Part shown: piece after piece, positions 10,701-22,330 of the stretch
How positions within the stretch are numbered: position 1 is the first letter of the stretch
Layout of the letters: each line of letters opens with the position of its first letter
NCBI GenBank assembly: GCA_016081115.2
Contig: CM071928.1
Coordinates: forward strand, 83,400,477 to 83,464,476
DNA from: Rehmannia glutinosa
Taxonomy: Eukaryota > Streptophyta > Magnoliopsida > Lamiales > Orobanchaceae
Direction of reading: 5' to 3'
DNA length: 64,000 nt
Position numbers and translations under genes: made by a program
The notes under the pieces: generated by a model
The model's input: the letters and a program-made list of their open reading frames with translations, nothing else
The model's database searches: none
What the model was told of the DNA's origin: nothing

Positions 10701-13700
10701 TAGACTCTGCTAGCAACTATTTCGCATTCGACCTCTCTTTGCGAGAATGATCAGCCTAAGTTGCTACAAGATTCCACTGCACCAACTTGCAAATCCCCCC
10801 CCTCCCAAACGATCCATGTGGGTCATCACACGCATAATCCCCAAAGTAATTTGGGAGAAAGTTTAGGAAAAAGGTATTGAAGAATCAACAAGAAGTGAAA
10901 TATGAAAATTGAATCAACAGCCAGAAAGCAAGAACACCTTAAAATTAACGACTGTTTTTTAAAACTCACTTCTTGTCCTTTTTTATTGATCTCTTTTAAT
11001 CCTTTCCTGAAAAAGATCATTGCTCCACGTGGCCCACGTAATGATTTGTGTGTGGTTGTTGTAACTACATCTGCATACTCAAATGGTGATGGGATCACAC
11101 CAGCAGCAACCAACCCACTAATGTGTGCCATGTCTGCCAACAATATGGCTTTTTGCTTGTCACAGACCTGTCATTATGGAGATGAATGATGTAATATCAA
11201 GACATCAAATAGTTTGGAAAATATCAAAGATTGATAATCTAATATCATCAATTAGAGCGCAGAAAATTGATCAAGTTTACCTTGCGAATTCGGGCATAAT
11301 CATATAGACGAGCATATGCACTTGCACCGGCAACTATCAATTTTGGCCTGTAAAGCACTGCACTCTTTTCCAGCTGCAAAGACACAACTCTTCATATACA
11401 GCAAGAAGGCTCAAATTAAATAAGGCATTAAAGAAACAACTATTTCGTTTTACTGCTCACAAAGCATACCACCAATGCAATACCGAATATAACTTAACTC
11501 TTCACATAGTCGAATGCTTTACAAACCACCAAATCACAAGATGTCTATCACAAGTTGGAAACTCAAAGTATATCCTATGTGCATTCAGCTGCCTGCAGAA
11601 CTCACCTAAAGTTTCAATCCTGAAAGAGAACTGATCATTAACCTTAACCTAAGATGGTTAATGGATTTTCACTTACAATGGCAGAAGAATAGTCGCACAA
11701 ATATTTGTGCATGTTAGTGTTATAGAAGGGTAGGTTTGGCAAAATAACCAATAAGACAATTCTTGAAAAGGTTGGAAATGTGGCTTTTGTTCCTTAGTTA
11801 TGAAGCCATAAACTTAGAAGCACATTAAGATAAAACAAATTGGCTTTAACAGAATTGGAAAGTCAAGATTCGGTTCGTAAGAAAATGTTCTCAAAGCAAC
11901 AAATTCCTTTACCCTGCTCACCTCCAAAAACACTAATATGATGTTAACACTTCGTCATGGCACAAGAATCAGGGTATGGAGAAATGACTCACTCCAAGAT
12001 TGGCAGCATCGTGACAACAGTCAAAAGCTTAGTATCCCAAGTAGAATTTAGTTTAGTATTTTCATGAAGTCTCAGAAATTTTACAAGTAGTAGATATGAA
12101 TCTGGTTTACGCAACATCGGTCCGTTTATGAGCGAAACACCCTAAGATTATTCTACTTTCAATGTATAGTAACACAAGGCGGAAAAATGATGTACTAGTT
12201 AAGCATAAGATACAGGATGCAAAAGCCTATTAGCTAGCTTTTTCTTAATTACCAATAGCAATAATAAAAAAAATGCAGGTGGTGATACAAGAAAAGGAAA
12301 AAAAAATTGATAAAACTTTGTCCTGTGCATTAAGCCAAGAAAGACAAAACAACAACTACAATGATAAAAATAGTAGTGGTAGTAGTTGTTGTAGTAGTAG
12401 TAATAACAATAACAATAACAATCACAACCACAACAACAACAATTATTGTAATTATGATAATAAAACTGACCAAGATCCACTGTGTCTGCATCAACAATGA
12501 TTATTAAATTGGCAACCATAGATTAGAGAGGATTTGAGGTCCCCTATGGAAGAAATACAATTAGGACCAGCAGGAAACTCAGTACTTGCATCCTATAAGT
12601 ACAATCAGACGAAGCCTAGTTTTGGTTTTCCATATAATATTTGTCCTTATAAACAGCTTTGGCCAAATATGGAAGTAAGATTCCCAACATGTTCACTCGA
12701 AAAATAATTAAGTTGTTAAAGTGCTTCACACAGGACACAGCTAAAACAAACTTCTTTCTAGAAGATCAAATTCTGGTACCTGATCATAATCAATATAGCC
12801 AGTGCTTTCATCCAGTCTATAAGGCATTGTCTCAAAAAATATAGACACCGCGCTAATCTTTTTCGTATCAGTCTGTAACACCACCACCAATTTAAAAGTT
12901 AAAATAATGACTTAAAATGTGTAAAATTAAAGAGAAAAGCATAATTAAATTCCAGGAGATAAGTTGGGAAACCTGATAACCATGTGACAAATGACCACCA
13001 TGAGGAAGATCAAGTGCCATGATCCTTTCATGAGGTTTTGATGAGAGCAGTATAAACTTGAAAATTGGCAGGGGATCCAGAAAGTGACTGTACATTCACT
13101 GCAACGATAACGCATGTGGTACTTTTGATAAGTGACTTATAATTCTACCAGAAACAAGAAGAAAAACTTAAAAAGGAAAATATTTCATTACATAATATTA
13201 CTTTTTAAGTACTGCATAAAATCTAACTCAATGTAAGACTTGTTAACCTCTCACATGGATTTCATCCTTGGAAAAGCTTTACGACAGGCAGGAAATAGAA
13301 AATATATGAAATTCAATGTCCATAAGTTTCCTCTCTATTAAACTATAACAACTGAAAAACGGTGGCGAAATAATTTTTTTCATTAAATGGGGAATCCAGG
13401 ATTAGTCATGTGTCCAAAATGATAAATAGTATCAAACCCAAATTTGAAAGTTCTCACCTCCCCATTTTGCAGGATCCAATTTGAAAGTCTCTAAGGCACG
13501 CTTCTGACACAATGTCTCAACCATGTCAATGTACCTTAACATAGATAGTCCAAAACCACAATTATAATAAAAAAAACAAAATGCATAATCGTGTGCCAAC
13601 ACATGAAAAACAATTCACGACACAATCAATATAGAGTAGATAGTTGTATCGGTGAAATCAATTTGAAGACAAAACAAAGGATGGATTCCGCCAACTATGC

Positions 13701-14613
13701 CATATAAGTTCGTAGATTGTTTTAGTTAGAAAATAACTGTTAGAAATAATTTTAATACTCATCTTCTGTGCTACTCTTGATATAGTGCTCACATTGCTTC
13801 AAGTCCACACATTTTGGTATTGGTGCACAAGCAATAGTGCAATTTAGTGAAGGTTAATGTCATAAAAACTAAAAAGGAATGGATATAATGCAATGAGAGA
13901 AAAGCGAGGAGTCATACTCATTTCCTCCATAGTATCTAGCGCCAGGGTACCCTTCACTGTATTTATTAGTCATGACCGATCCAACCGCTTGCATCACGGA
14001 CAACGACGTGAAATTTTCTGAAGGTATGAGTTCCAGCCCCTAAATGCATAATTAACTTAATCCAAACTCATAACAACATAAAACGACATTTCAAAAGGCA
14101 ATTCAAAAAAGACGTAATCGTTAGAATTGGGATCTATTTAGAAACAGAACACACTTATACCTTCCATTGCCTTGCCTTCTCAAGCTCTATGATGTCAGCA
14201 ATCTCCGGATCTACCTCCTCCAACGGCGCATTTAATTGTTTCGTCCACTGTCCAATCGATATCAAATAAAAAACGAGATCCAGTTATTGCAAACAATTCC
14301 ATCATTCATTTATCATCCTATAAAAAGCTCAACAAGTAACGAAAAGGAAATAATTGGTTACAGTAATTCGGGATGTGTCCTTCTGGCTAACAGCTTGATT
14401 CGCCAAAGTAGACTGTTGGATAAAATATCATAAAATGGAGATCAATAGATCGAACAGAGCCCTTAGTATGGAGGTCGAAAACATGAAAAAATGGATAGAC
14501 GTAACAAATATAAAACAAAAAGCAAAAAACAACACGCGAACCATGTAATGACGGGAAGAGGAGCTGGAGAGAGGACGAAGGGACGAGAGCCTTCGGAGAG
14601 CCATTGACGCCAT
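7791..14613 (-). CDS. SHM1: Serine hydroxymethyltransferase, mitochondrial (one frameshift in exon 6)
   Basis: PLP enzyme that interconverts serine and glycine using tetrahydrofolate; in plant mitochondria it works with glycine decarboxylase in photorespiration. Coding exons on the minus strand, first to last: 14542-14613, 14362-14412, 14161-14247, 13918-14039, 13458-13534, 12973-13098, 12780-12872, 11281-11373, 10970-11167, 10113-10217, 9961-10026, 9347-9424, 8287-8398, 8095-8205, 7791-7936. All junctions are GT-AG and in phase, giving about 511 aa, close to the usual 517. The start [11 protein letters not shown] gives a Ser/Arg-rich presequence typical of mitochondrial import; an ATG at 14643 would add 10 residues. 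Diagnostic pieces are LELIPSENF (exon 4), [14 protein letters not shown] (exon 6), the PLP-lysine motif [13 protein letters not shown] (exon 9), [13 protein letters not shown] (exon 10) and a C-terminus [16 protein letters not shown]. Exon 6 has one extra T at 13036-13039 (AAAA instead of AAA), which breaks the frame before HERIM; all other exons are intact, so assembly error is likelier than decay. Confidence 0.93.
9492..9877 (-). mobile_element. 5'-truncated RTE-type LINE
   Basis: The minus strand encodes the end of a non-LTR reverse-transcriptase polyprotein ([19 protein letters not shown], then [18 protein letters not shown]), a signature of plant RTE-clade elements. It ends in ccccacgtagtgggattaag and a (TTG)n tail. 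The copy is flanked by the 12-bp duplication tacctgagaata (9480-9491 and 9878-9889). It lies in the SHMT intron between 9425 and 9960. Confidence 0.88.
10270..10589 (+). mobile_element. SINE-like retroposon sharing its 3' tail with the RTE LINE
   Basis: Flanked by a 16-bp direct repeat, tttaatatttcaagca (10254-10269 and 10590-10605). It ends in ccgatcccacatagtggg, then ataaggtgcag and a (GAT)n tail. The ccga-ccccac-tagtgggat core is the same as the LINE 3' end at 9492-9877. A second copy lies inverted at 34288-34545. It has no coding capacity and sits in an SHMT intron. Confidence 0.75.
12355..12465. repeat. Compound trinucleotide microsatellite
   Basis: Runs of agtagt, ttgttg, aacaat and caacaa in an SHMT intron. 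The open frames here, rich in Asn or Tyr/Cys, are artefacts of this repeat. Confidence 0.85.
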
Positions 14614-14827
14614 TGTTGGTTTCTGCTTTGCCACCCAACTCACCTTTCTTCGTTTTGTAGGGATCTTTGTTAGAGTGGGGTTGGTGGGTGATGAGGGGAG
14701 TCACAACTGCTTGTTTCTGTTAATTAATTAAAAAGGGTTTAATTCAATTTACCCCCTACATTATTCATTTTCATATTAGCTAAATACCCATGTATTATAA
14801 AAAAATTCAAATACCCCTAAATTAATA
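14614..14827 (-). promoter_or_regulatory. SHMT 5' flank
   Basis: This is the interval between the SHMT start codon and the mariner-type element. It should contain the 5' UTR and core promoter of SHMT. I see no decisive TATA element, so boundaries are positional only. Confidence 0.4.
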
Positions 14828-14861
14828 CTCCCTCAGTCCCACCTGGGCTTCTATTTCAAGA

Positions 14862-15041
14862 TGGTGTTTCATCTTCTATTCCACCGCACGGATGATTGCC
14901 ACGTGTACAGATGTTACCAAATTAATTTTGGAGCATAAATCAAGGCTAAATTGTGGGGTTTTAATATAGTAACTTCCGTACACGTGGCAATCATCTGTGC
15001 GGTGGAATAAAAGAAGAAACATCATCCTGGAATAGAAGATC
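14862..15041. repeat. Inverted repeat with paired G-boxes upstream of SHMT
   Basis: The left arm at 14862-14908 pairs with a right arm at 14978-15041. The shared core is ttccaccgcac then gatgattgccacgtgtac. Each arm carries a perfect CACGTG (14900-14905 and 14981-14986), about 290 and 370 bases upstream of the SHMT start. CACGTG is the plant G-box/ABRE core bound by bZIP and bHLH factors. Whether these copies act on SHMT is not shown by sequence. Confidence 0.75.
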
Positions 15042-15075
15042 TCATCTGCATCCCTCCATGGGTCATGATAATAAT

Positions 15076-15542
15076 TGGGTTGTAAACGAATAGAGCTTTC
15101 GACAAACGGCTCGTGAACGAACTCGTTAACAAACATAAACGAACAAGAAATTTTGTTCGTTTATGTTCATGAACTGTTCATGAACATGCTCATTTAGTGT
15201 TCATTTGATGTTTATTTATTATCGATTTTTTAATTATTAATTATATATTTAATTCGTAATATTCATTACTTATTAGTTATTATGAGAAATAATCTTATTT
15301 TAGTTTAAGATTTCAATATATTTACATTTACAATTATCATAACGTTCATTTATGTTGGGTTGATGTTTTCATAAATGCGTTCATATAGTTCATGAACAAT
15401 TTAGGAGCATGTTCGTGAACCATTCGTGAGCATGCTTGATTATTAAACAAATGAACACAAACAACAATTTGAAATAATAAACGATAAACAAACGAACACG
15501 AACAATCTTCGTTCATTCGAGCTCGGTTTGTTTACAACCCTA
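15076..15542. mobile_element. Non-autonomous hAT element
   Basis: Ends tgggttgtaaacga and tttacaaccct(a) are inverted repeats. Flanking octamers ataataat and attataat match at 7 of 8 positions. The interior is AT-rich with repeated cgaacaa and gttcatgaac blocks. It is related in layout to the elements at 15791 and 60701. Confidence 0.7.
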
Positions 15543-15790
15543 ATTATAATTGACGCATATTAAGAAAAATTTTGATTGAGATTATAATCTTTTTCCATAT
15601 TCTTATTATTCTGTCCTTGCATGAAATAGGTTCAACTATATTAAAAAAAATGTTAAAAACAAAATAAATTAAATAAGGGTATTTTGGTCTATTTTTGTGT
15701 AATTAACACTCTCAAGTCTTAATAAGGAAATAAGTTTATAATTTGAAACGGACGAAAAATGAGAGTTGGCCTATCTTAGTAGGACGGAAG

Positions 15791-16277
15791 TAGAGCTACA
15801 AATGAACCAAGCCGTTCGTGATGAGCTCGACTAGATAAAAGCTCGTTTGAGTTCGTTTAATGAGTCTCTTTAAAATGAATGAACCAAACACAAACTTAAA
15901 GATATCCGGTTTGTTAGATCGTAAGTAGATTCATTAGTAAGTTCGTATAAACTAAACTAATAGTTCGATTTTAATTTTATTTTCTATTCATTTACTTATG
16001 ATAAATATAAAAATATTTAAATAAATTTACTTGTTTGAATAAATAATAGGCTTTAATATATGTATTACGTGTTTTATAAATATATAATTTTATTTTTTGT
16101 AATAGATTGACAATTGTTTGATTTATAATTGACATTTACTAAGCTCTTTATGCTCGATTAAGCTCGAAGAAGGTCGTGAACCATCAATATTCGATAAATT
16201 AAAGTTCGATTCGATAATAAACGAGTCAAACTCAAATTCTCCAAAGCTCGACTCAGTTCAATTTAATTGTAGCTCTA
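15791..16277. mobile_element. Non-autonomous hAT element inserted in the mariner end
   Basis: Ends tagagctacaaatgaacc and the inverted ttgtagctcta. Flanking octamers gacggaag and aacggagg match at 6 of 8 and come from the terminal repeat of the host mariner element, which proves nesting. There is no coding frame. Confidence 0.7.
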
Positions 16278-16288
16278 AACGGAGGGAG

Positions 16289-17097
16289 TATTATTCATAT
16301 CGATGAATAAAAATGGTTTTTACTATTTTTTTTTTTTTGAAATTGATCTCGTTTATTTAACTTAAGGGTATTTTGCTTATAAAAAAGAAAGAAAATAAAC
16401 TTAAGGGTGTTTTTGTACGTTATTGTATATTAGGTGTAAAGTGAATTTACCTTAATTTAAATACATAAAATTGATGTTGAAACTTATTTCAAAAAATAAA
16501 TTGATGTTGAAAATGATGGTTGGGTTGTTGTAGGTTTGATGGTGGGGTCTACAAAATCGAACATTTTTGCACGGACTTGCACTGGTGACTGTGTCAGCCC
16601 AACTCAGATGCTCGTGGGTTTCTCATTATTTATTAGTCATTTTACTACCATTCTTGCAGTCCAACATAAGTCAAGTAAAAGATAATTTATTCACCATCAA
16701 AGGATACATAATTAATGTAATTATTCTTGCCATTTATTTTTTGTCAAATCTAGTTTTGCTAAGAATATTTTGAATGGGATAGCTTTTTTATTGTAATATT
16801 GGAACTCCATGCTATGCATGAGTGTAAAAATATGAATGTCCTATTGAAATTATGCACAAATGAGATGAAGTCCTAACATTTTCTTAGTTTTATAAGTTTT
16901 AATAATAACGTGGGTAGACTTGATTACAGAAACAACCCCTATAAACTAGAGCTGGCAATAGGCCGAATGGGGCTTAAAAGTTTCAGGTGGGGTCAATTTC
17001 ACCCGGGCCTTAGAAAAGGTTGGCTCAGTCTAGTCCGTGCATGCATTTTGTACACAAAAAAAAATCGAGTCAAACCAATTTTTTGGGGTCTAAAAAA
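16289..17097. other. AT-rich intergenic, no gene seen
   Basis: A possible hAT-like edge (tagagctggcaat near 16948) opens a ggcc-rich stretch, but its partner end is not clear. Nothing else was recognised. Confidence 0.35.
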
Positions 17098-17466
17098 TAT
17101 GGTCCAACCCAGCTCAAAACATCATATCGGTCGAGTCGGCTATAGTTTGCCTACTCTACTATAAACACCATCATTAATTTTCATATTATGTGCGAAGGAG
17201 ATTGTAGAAACGGGGATTTGAACACTTGACCAATAGTTAAAGTACCTAACTAGGATGCCATCAGACTACGTGGTGTTAAAAAACATGGTCCAGCCCAGCT
17301 CAAACCTCAAGTCGATCGAGCCGGCTATATTTTGCCAACTCTACAATAAACACCATTAATATTTTTTAAATTATGTACAAAAGAGATTGTAGAAAAGGAG
17401 ATTTGAACCCTTGATCAATATTAAAGTACCTAATTAGGATGTTATCAGACTACGTGGTGTTGGCAA
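17098..17466. repeat. Two-copy tandem duplication, about 186 bp unit
   Basis: Units 17098-17283 and 17284-17466 align throughout (tggtccaacccagctcaaa versus tggtccagcccagctcaaa, and a shared catcagactacgtggtgtt). Each unit includes a tRNA-like B-box motif gatttgaacac or gatttgaaccc, so the unit probably includes a SINE fragment. Differences are scattered, so the duplication is old. Confidence 0.75.
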
Positions 17467-17517
17467 CGCCATCATTGTTTAGTTTAGGGCAATTTCAAAC
17501 TTTCAACATTTATTTAT

Positions 17518-18166
17518 GGGAAAATTGCAATTTTGGTCCCATAACTTTGGGGGGTGTCAAAACTAGTCCCACTCGATTTTATTTTTTCAAAAACACCCTG
17601 TAATTTACAAATTGTATCAAAACTAGTCCCACTCGATTTTAATTTTTTAAAAACACCCTGTAATTTACAAATTGTATCAATTTGAAGACAAATCCCACCG
17701 TCGATTGAAATTTTCGCCGAAATTCGTCACGTGATAAGCACATGGCCTGAAATTTTGGGGATTTCTCACCCTCTTTGACACGGTAGAAATAAAATGCTAA
17801 CATGGAAAGAGATTTGGAGGGAGAAAAACTCGTTACCACCATTTCCCCCCAAAAAATATGCCCAATTACAGGGTGTTGACGAGTTTTTTTCCCCTCCAAA
17901 TCTCGGTGACGAGTTTTTTTTTCCCCTCAAATCTCTTTCCACGCTGATATTTTATTCCCACCGTGTCAAGGTTGGTGAGAAATCCCTAAAATTTCAGATC
18001 ACGTGCTTATCACGTGATCAATTCCGGCGAAAATTCCAATCGGCGGTGGGATTTGTCCTCAAATTGATACAATTTGTAAATTAGAGGGTGTTTTTGAAAA
18101 AGTAAAATCAAGTGGGACTAGTTTTGACACCCCCCAAAGTTATGGGACCAAAATTGCAATTTTCCC
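17518..18166. mobile_element. Foldback MULE-type MITE
   Basis: Long inverted arms run from gggaaaattgcaattttggt to its reverse complement and cover most of the 649 bases. The perfect 9-bp duplication tttatttat (17509-17517 and 18167-18175) is the Mutator-type signature. The left arm contains an extra direct duplication of about 60 bases (two copies of actagtcccactcgatttta) absent from the right arm. The open frames here are products of the arms. Confidence 0.85.
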
Positions 18167-18175
18167 TTTATTTAT

Positions 18176-19648
18176 TTATTTATTTATTTATTGTGGGGTT
18201 TCATTTGATATCTTAGTCCATTAGATGTAATGTGCTAATATAAGATGTCTTTAAATTCAAGGGAATGTAGCTACAATTGTGTGATGTATGTAAATTATTT
18301 TACTTATGTGTACAAACAAAGTGAACAAAATTGCAATACGAATCCTCTATTTCTTATAATATTTCGTTTCCTATTTCAATAATATTATACATGCACTTGT
18401 ATTATTATATTACGCAAAGTTTAATACATTATGTGTCAAATGAAAATCAGTAATATTTTTTGTTTTAACTGGTACTTTATAAATATAAATAAATACATAA
18501 AGTAATTTTAAGTATAAACGCGACAATAATGATGTACACTTCATATGAATATGTGGTATAAAATACAAAATTCCCACAAATTTGGGATAAAAGATTTGAA
18601 GTGGACGTGCCTCTTAAATTACCGCAAGTTTGCTCCAAATTAGATGTGAAAATAAGAAAATTTGAAAGTCTTAACGTATAAATATAGACAAAAAAATTGA
18701 CTAATATGAAAAAAAGATCAATTAATTATTGAGAAATTGAAGGGGGTAAATTTGGTTTTTCCCTATTTCATTTAATTAATTTATTTCAGTTATTTATTAG
18801 CCCATAAAAATTATTAACTCAACTAAGTAAATAAAAAAGGAATCCATGAGGTCTAACTCATCGCATAAAGCACACGAAACTCAACTCATAATACAATGCC
18901 CTAGAGGCTCAATTCATTATTTTCGGTCCATACGCCCATAATCTCAGGTATAAATAATCACTCATTCACTATTTTTTTAATAAAGTACAATTTGACTACT
19001 GATTACTTCATGGGATCTGAATTTTTCTCCTGCATTTTGCTGACTTAGGAATCAGGGGGACTTCACAGGGACACTCCCGTGACCCTCATAACCTTCTTTT
19101 TCATGTTGTAGGCCGATTCCTGACACATGAATTGGACTTCAGACCGAAATTAGATACTTCAACTTCGATTACCGTCATTCACAGTGAGCTGAATAACTTT
19201 TAGCAACATCAGAGATAGAAGTTGGAAACCTAATATCTGTGCTGACAATGTGGACAAGTTTGTGATCTAAATTCTTATATTACATAACAATAATTCAGTG
19301 GTGACAATGTGGACAAGTTTATGATGTAAGTTCCACAGGACATATTTTCAAGTACAAACTATTAAGTACATTTTAAAATGATCTATCTAAATTGGATAAG
19401 TTGTTCTGGATAGCTAATTAGATATTTATAGGTAGCCTTTTTATTTTAGGAGAATTTATAGGTAGCTTTAGTATCAAAAGACACAATTTTTACTGTAGAT
19501 ATCAAATTCTATGTGGGGTATCCCATAATCGTTTTATATTATTCTATATTATTTTATTTATATCTATAATATATTTATTATCAATCTAATTTGCCTATGT
19601 GAAGGAATATATAGATATACAAATCACATATAATTAGAATTTATCATA
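18176..19648. other. AT-rich intergenic, no gene seen
   Basis: No conserved frame. A 24-base stretch around gtgacaatgtggacaagttt occurs twice (about 19240 and 19301), suggesting a small duplication. Confidence 0.4.
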
Positions 19649-19658
19649 ATATAAAATA

Positions 19659-21861
19659 GGAATAGGATCAAATGCGACCACATAATTAAAATGATACAGT
19701 GTGGACTAATCCTGGCCACACATCTCAAATTTTAGATGGTTGTAATATTCCAATTTAATATTTATTTTTCTTTTATTTTTAAGCTGAAAATGGCATATTA
19801 GTCATGTTAGTTTTCACCCCTAATTATGTGGTCCCCCAAATCTGCTATTATTCTCAGCCCCAATTCTTCTAGTCATCACCGACGCCTTCCTCCCCTCCGC
19901 CTTCTTGTCTGCCGCCCTCTCACTGTCGTCTCTTAATCTCCAAACCATCTCCAATCTAAGGCTTCTGAGACTGGTACCGGCTAGGGGTGATCGACGAGAT
20001 CGAAGGCGATTCTCCGATCTAAGTTTCCGCTGGAGATTTTCTGGAAGAGTTTCGATTCAATTTCCATGTTTTTTGCCATCTCTGTTATTATGGATTTTTC
20101 GGGTTGTGAGGCTTTTTGTTGAGCAATTGGTGGAGAATTGAGGTTGACGACATTTTAAGTTGATGGAGTGGTGTAGTTGTTGTTGTATATGGAGGATTGG
20201 TGAAGAAGACGATGCTGACGTGGATGGAGTACTGTACACTTATATGTTTTTCGATGTATACTTAGATTTATTTTGATGTATAAGTAGTTAATTTTTGATG
20301 TATGTATTTATGTTGTTGTATACTTATTTTATTTGTTGTATACTTATATATGTTTTGTTGTACACTTATATGTGTTTTGTTGTATACTTATTTTTTTGTT
20401 TGACAATTGTAATATGCAGTACAAATATGTTAAATATACATCATAATAGTGTTAAATATACATTAATTATATGTTAAATATACAATACAATAATGTGCGT
20501 GATTTTCTTTCTCTCTCTATAATTGATTTACTTAATCCACGGTCCCCACATGTTAATGAACGTGATTCTATATACGGTCCCCACATATTTTTGTTTCACC
20601 ATTTTAATATGCAGTAAAATTATTAGGGGTGATCACGGTGCGGTTTTCCATTTTTTTTACAAAAATTCAAACCGAATTGCCTAATGCGGTTTTTGTTAAA
20701 AAATAATTTCAAATCGCGGTTTTAACATGTAAAATCAAAGGTGCGGTTTTGGCGGTGGCGGACGGTTGTGGGCGGTTTGGTGGTTTTTAATGAACAAAAA
20801 TATTTTAAGATTGATAAAATTATAATATGATTTTTAAGTTGATTTGAACTTAAGTTGCGATTATAACATTAAGTTGTCTAACATATATCACAATAACTAA
20901 AAAGAAACATATAACTAAGGGAATATGGAATTCAAGTACTAGAGAGAATAAAGAAAGAGGGTTGCATGACTACATATTAGTTGTGTAATAAAATTTGTTC
21001 TGGTAAAATACTTTGATTACACAAAATATGAGAATTTATATTGAGTCAATTCTGTTAACATTTCATCATTCATCAAATAGATTTTAGCAATGTCCCACCA
21101 AATTATCATAAAAAAGAACATGTTGAGTCGTTGACTTAATTAGACGATTAACTACTAATATAACTCAACACAAGATCACATTTCTCATTTATAAGGAAAC
21201 ATTATTTGTTTTTAAATTGCCAGATTTCATAATTTTCATTAGGATATTTACTTTCTATTTCTATTTGACAAGTTATTTATTATTCACCAATCTAGTTTTT
21301 AATATATAGATTGTCTAATTATTCAACTATAAGGATATGATAAATATTATATTTTACCCCTAAATATGTATAAGGGCGGTGCGGTTTTAATCCAAAACCA
21401 TAACCGAACCAACAAGGCGGTGCGGTTTTCATTCAATATTATAAATCACGGTTATAATCGAAAAATCATAATAAACGGCGCGGGGCAATGCGGTGCGGGC
21501 GGTTTTTGAAAATTTATGATCACCCCTAAAAATTATGTTAAACATACAGTAAAATAGTGTTAAGTATATATCAAATATATGATAAGTGTACAACATATTT
21601 CATGGCAGAGCACATGCGCGATTTTCTCTCCCCATCGCGATTTTCTCTCTCCCCACGTGATTTCCTCTCTCATAGTAACTGATTCCATATTTGGATGGTC
21701 CCCCACATGATTATTTTCACAATTATACCCTTATTTTGCATTAATTAAATGTTTAATGTAATTTTAACCCCTATTTATCTTAGCCATTGATATAGATAAG
21801 GGAGGGTTGAGATGAGTCCACACTGTCTCACTATAATATGTGGTCTCATTTTAACCTCCCC
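19659..21861. mobile_element. Pack-MULE-type element A, with nested hAT
   Basis: Terminal repeats (ggaataggatcaaatgcgac on the left; inverted gtctcattttaacctcccc on the right) with gtgagacagt-type inner blocks, flanked by the perfect 10-bp duplication atataaaata (19649-19658 and 21862-21871). It is a clear sister of element B at 42110-44269: the ends, tgtatacttat-type subterminal repeats and segments such as gattccatatttggatggtc are shared. In place of B's cargo it carries a GC-richer block (about 19850-20230) that looks like a captured gene leader or exon whose source I do not recognise. It is interrupted by a hAT element at 20624-21528. Confidence 0.88.
20624..21528. mobile_element. hAT element nested in Pack-MULE A
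   Basis: Ends taggggtgatca and tgatcaccccta are inverted repeats, with GC-rich gcggttttt-type subterminal repeats on both sides. The 8-bp duplication aaaattat (20616-20623 and 21529-21536) is perfect. The matching place in Pack-MULE B (about 43694-43705, gtaaaattatgtta) is uninterrupted, giving the pre-insertion site. It is 905 bp with no transposase frame. Confidence 0.92.
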
Positions 21862-21871
21862 ATATAAAATA

Positions 21872-22330
21872 TATGTATTTTATTTTTAATCAAATTGAAA
21901 AGCAAGCCCGTGGGCCTTGACATTAGACTCTACTTATGGTATTGGGCTGACTCCGAATTATACAAGACTTTCAAGAAACTGGGCTTACTTTGCTAAACTC
22001 GTTTATCTTCGGCCCATAACGTTTATGTTCAATCTCCATTTCATATTGTTCATTGCATTTTTCCAGGCGGAAATTTCAGAAATTCCTCTCTCCCTCTCCG
22101 TCCCTCTGTTTGAAGGTGATTTATCAATTTTTTTCTCCAACACTTACAGATATATATGGCGCATAGTGAATTTGAATGTCAATTTCCGAATTGTTTTGTC
22201 CGAAATTAGAATTACACTTTTGTTTGCTGAATTTGTAATTTTTTTTCACTAGACAGGTGATTTCATGATTTGTTTGGTTCGAGAGGGAAATTAGGGTTAG
22301 AGAAGAAATAGGAGGAAGCGAAGAAACAAG
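21872..22330 (+). promoter_or_regulatory. 5' flank of the Erv41-like gene
   Basis: This is the gap between Pack-MULE A and the Erv41-like start codon. A pyrimidine-rich stretch at 22080-22113 suits a plant 5' UTR. No decisive core promoter motif is seen. Element A therefore ends within about 470 bases of the start codon. Confidence 0.4.

Larger units (their letters stand above)
14828..16288. mobile_element. Stowaway/mariner-type element with nested insertions
   Basis: The ends are TA-ctccctcagtccca and its inverted counterpart (ggacgg, interrupted, then ggagggag-TA), the standard termini and TA target duplication of plant Tc1/mariner MITEs. Near the right end it is split by a hAT insertion (15791-16277), and a second hAT copy (15076-15542) lies inside. 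No transposase frame remains. Confidence 0.7.

Noticed and set aside
12199..12519. Open frames rich in Asn, Tyr or Cys on both strands
   Set aside because: They are translations of a trinucleotide microsatellite in an SHMT intron.
17639..18084. Two overlapping open frames on opposite strands with related sequence
   Set aside because: They are the two arms of the foldback MITE read on each strand.
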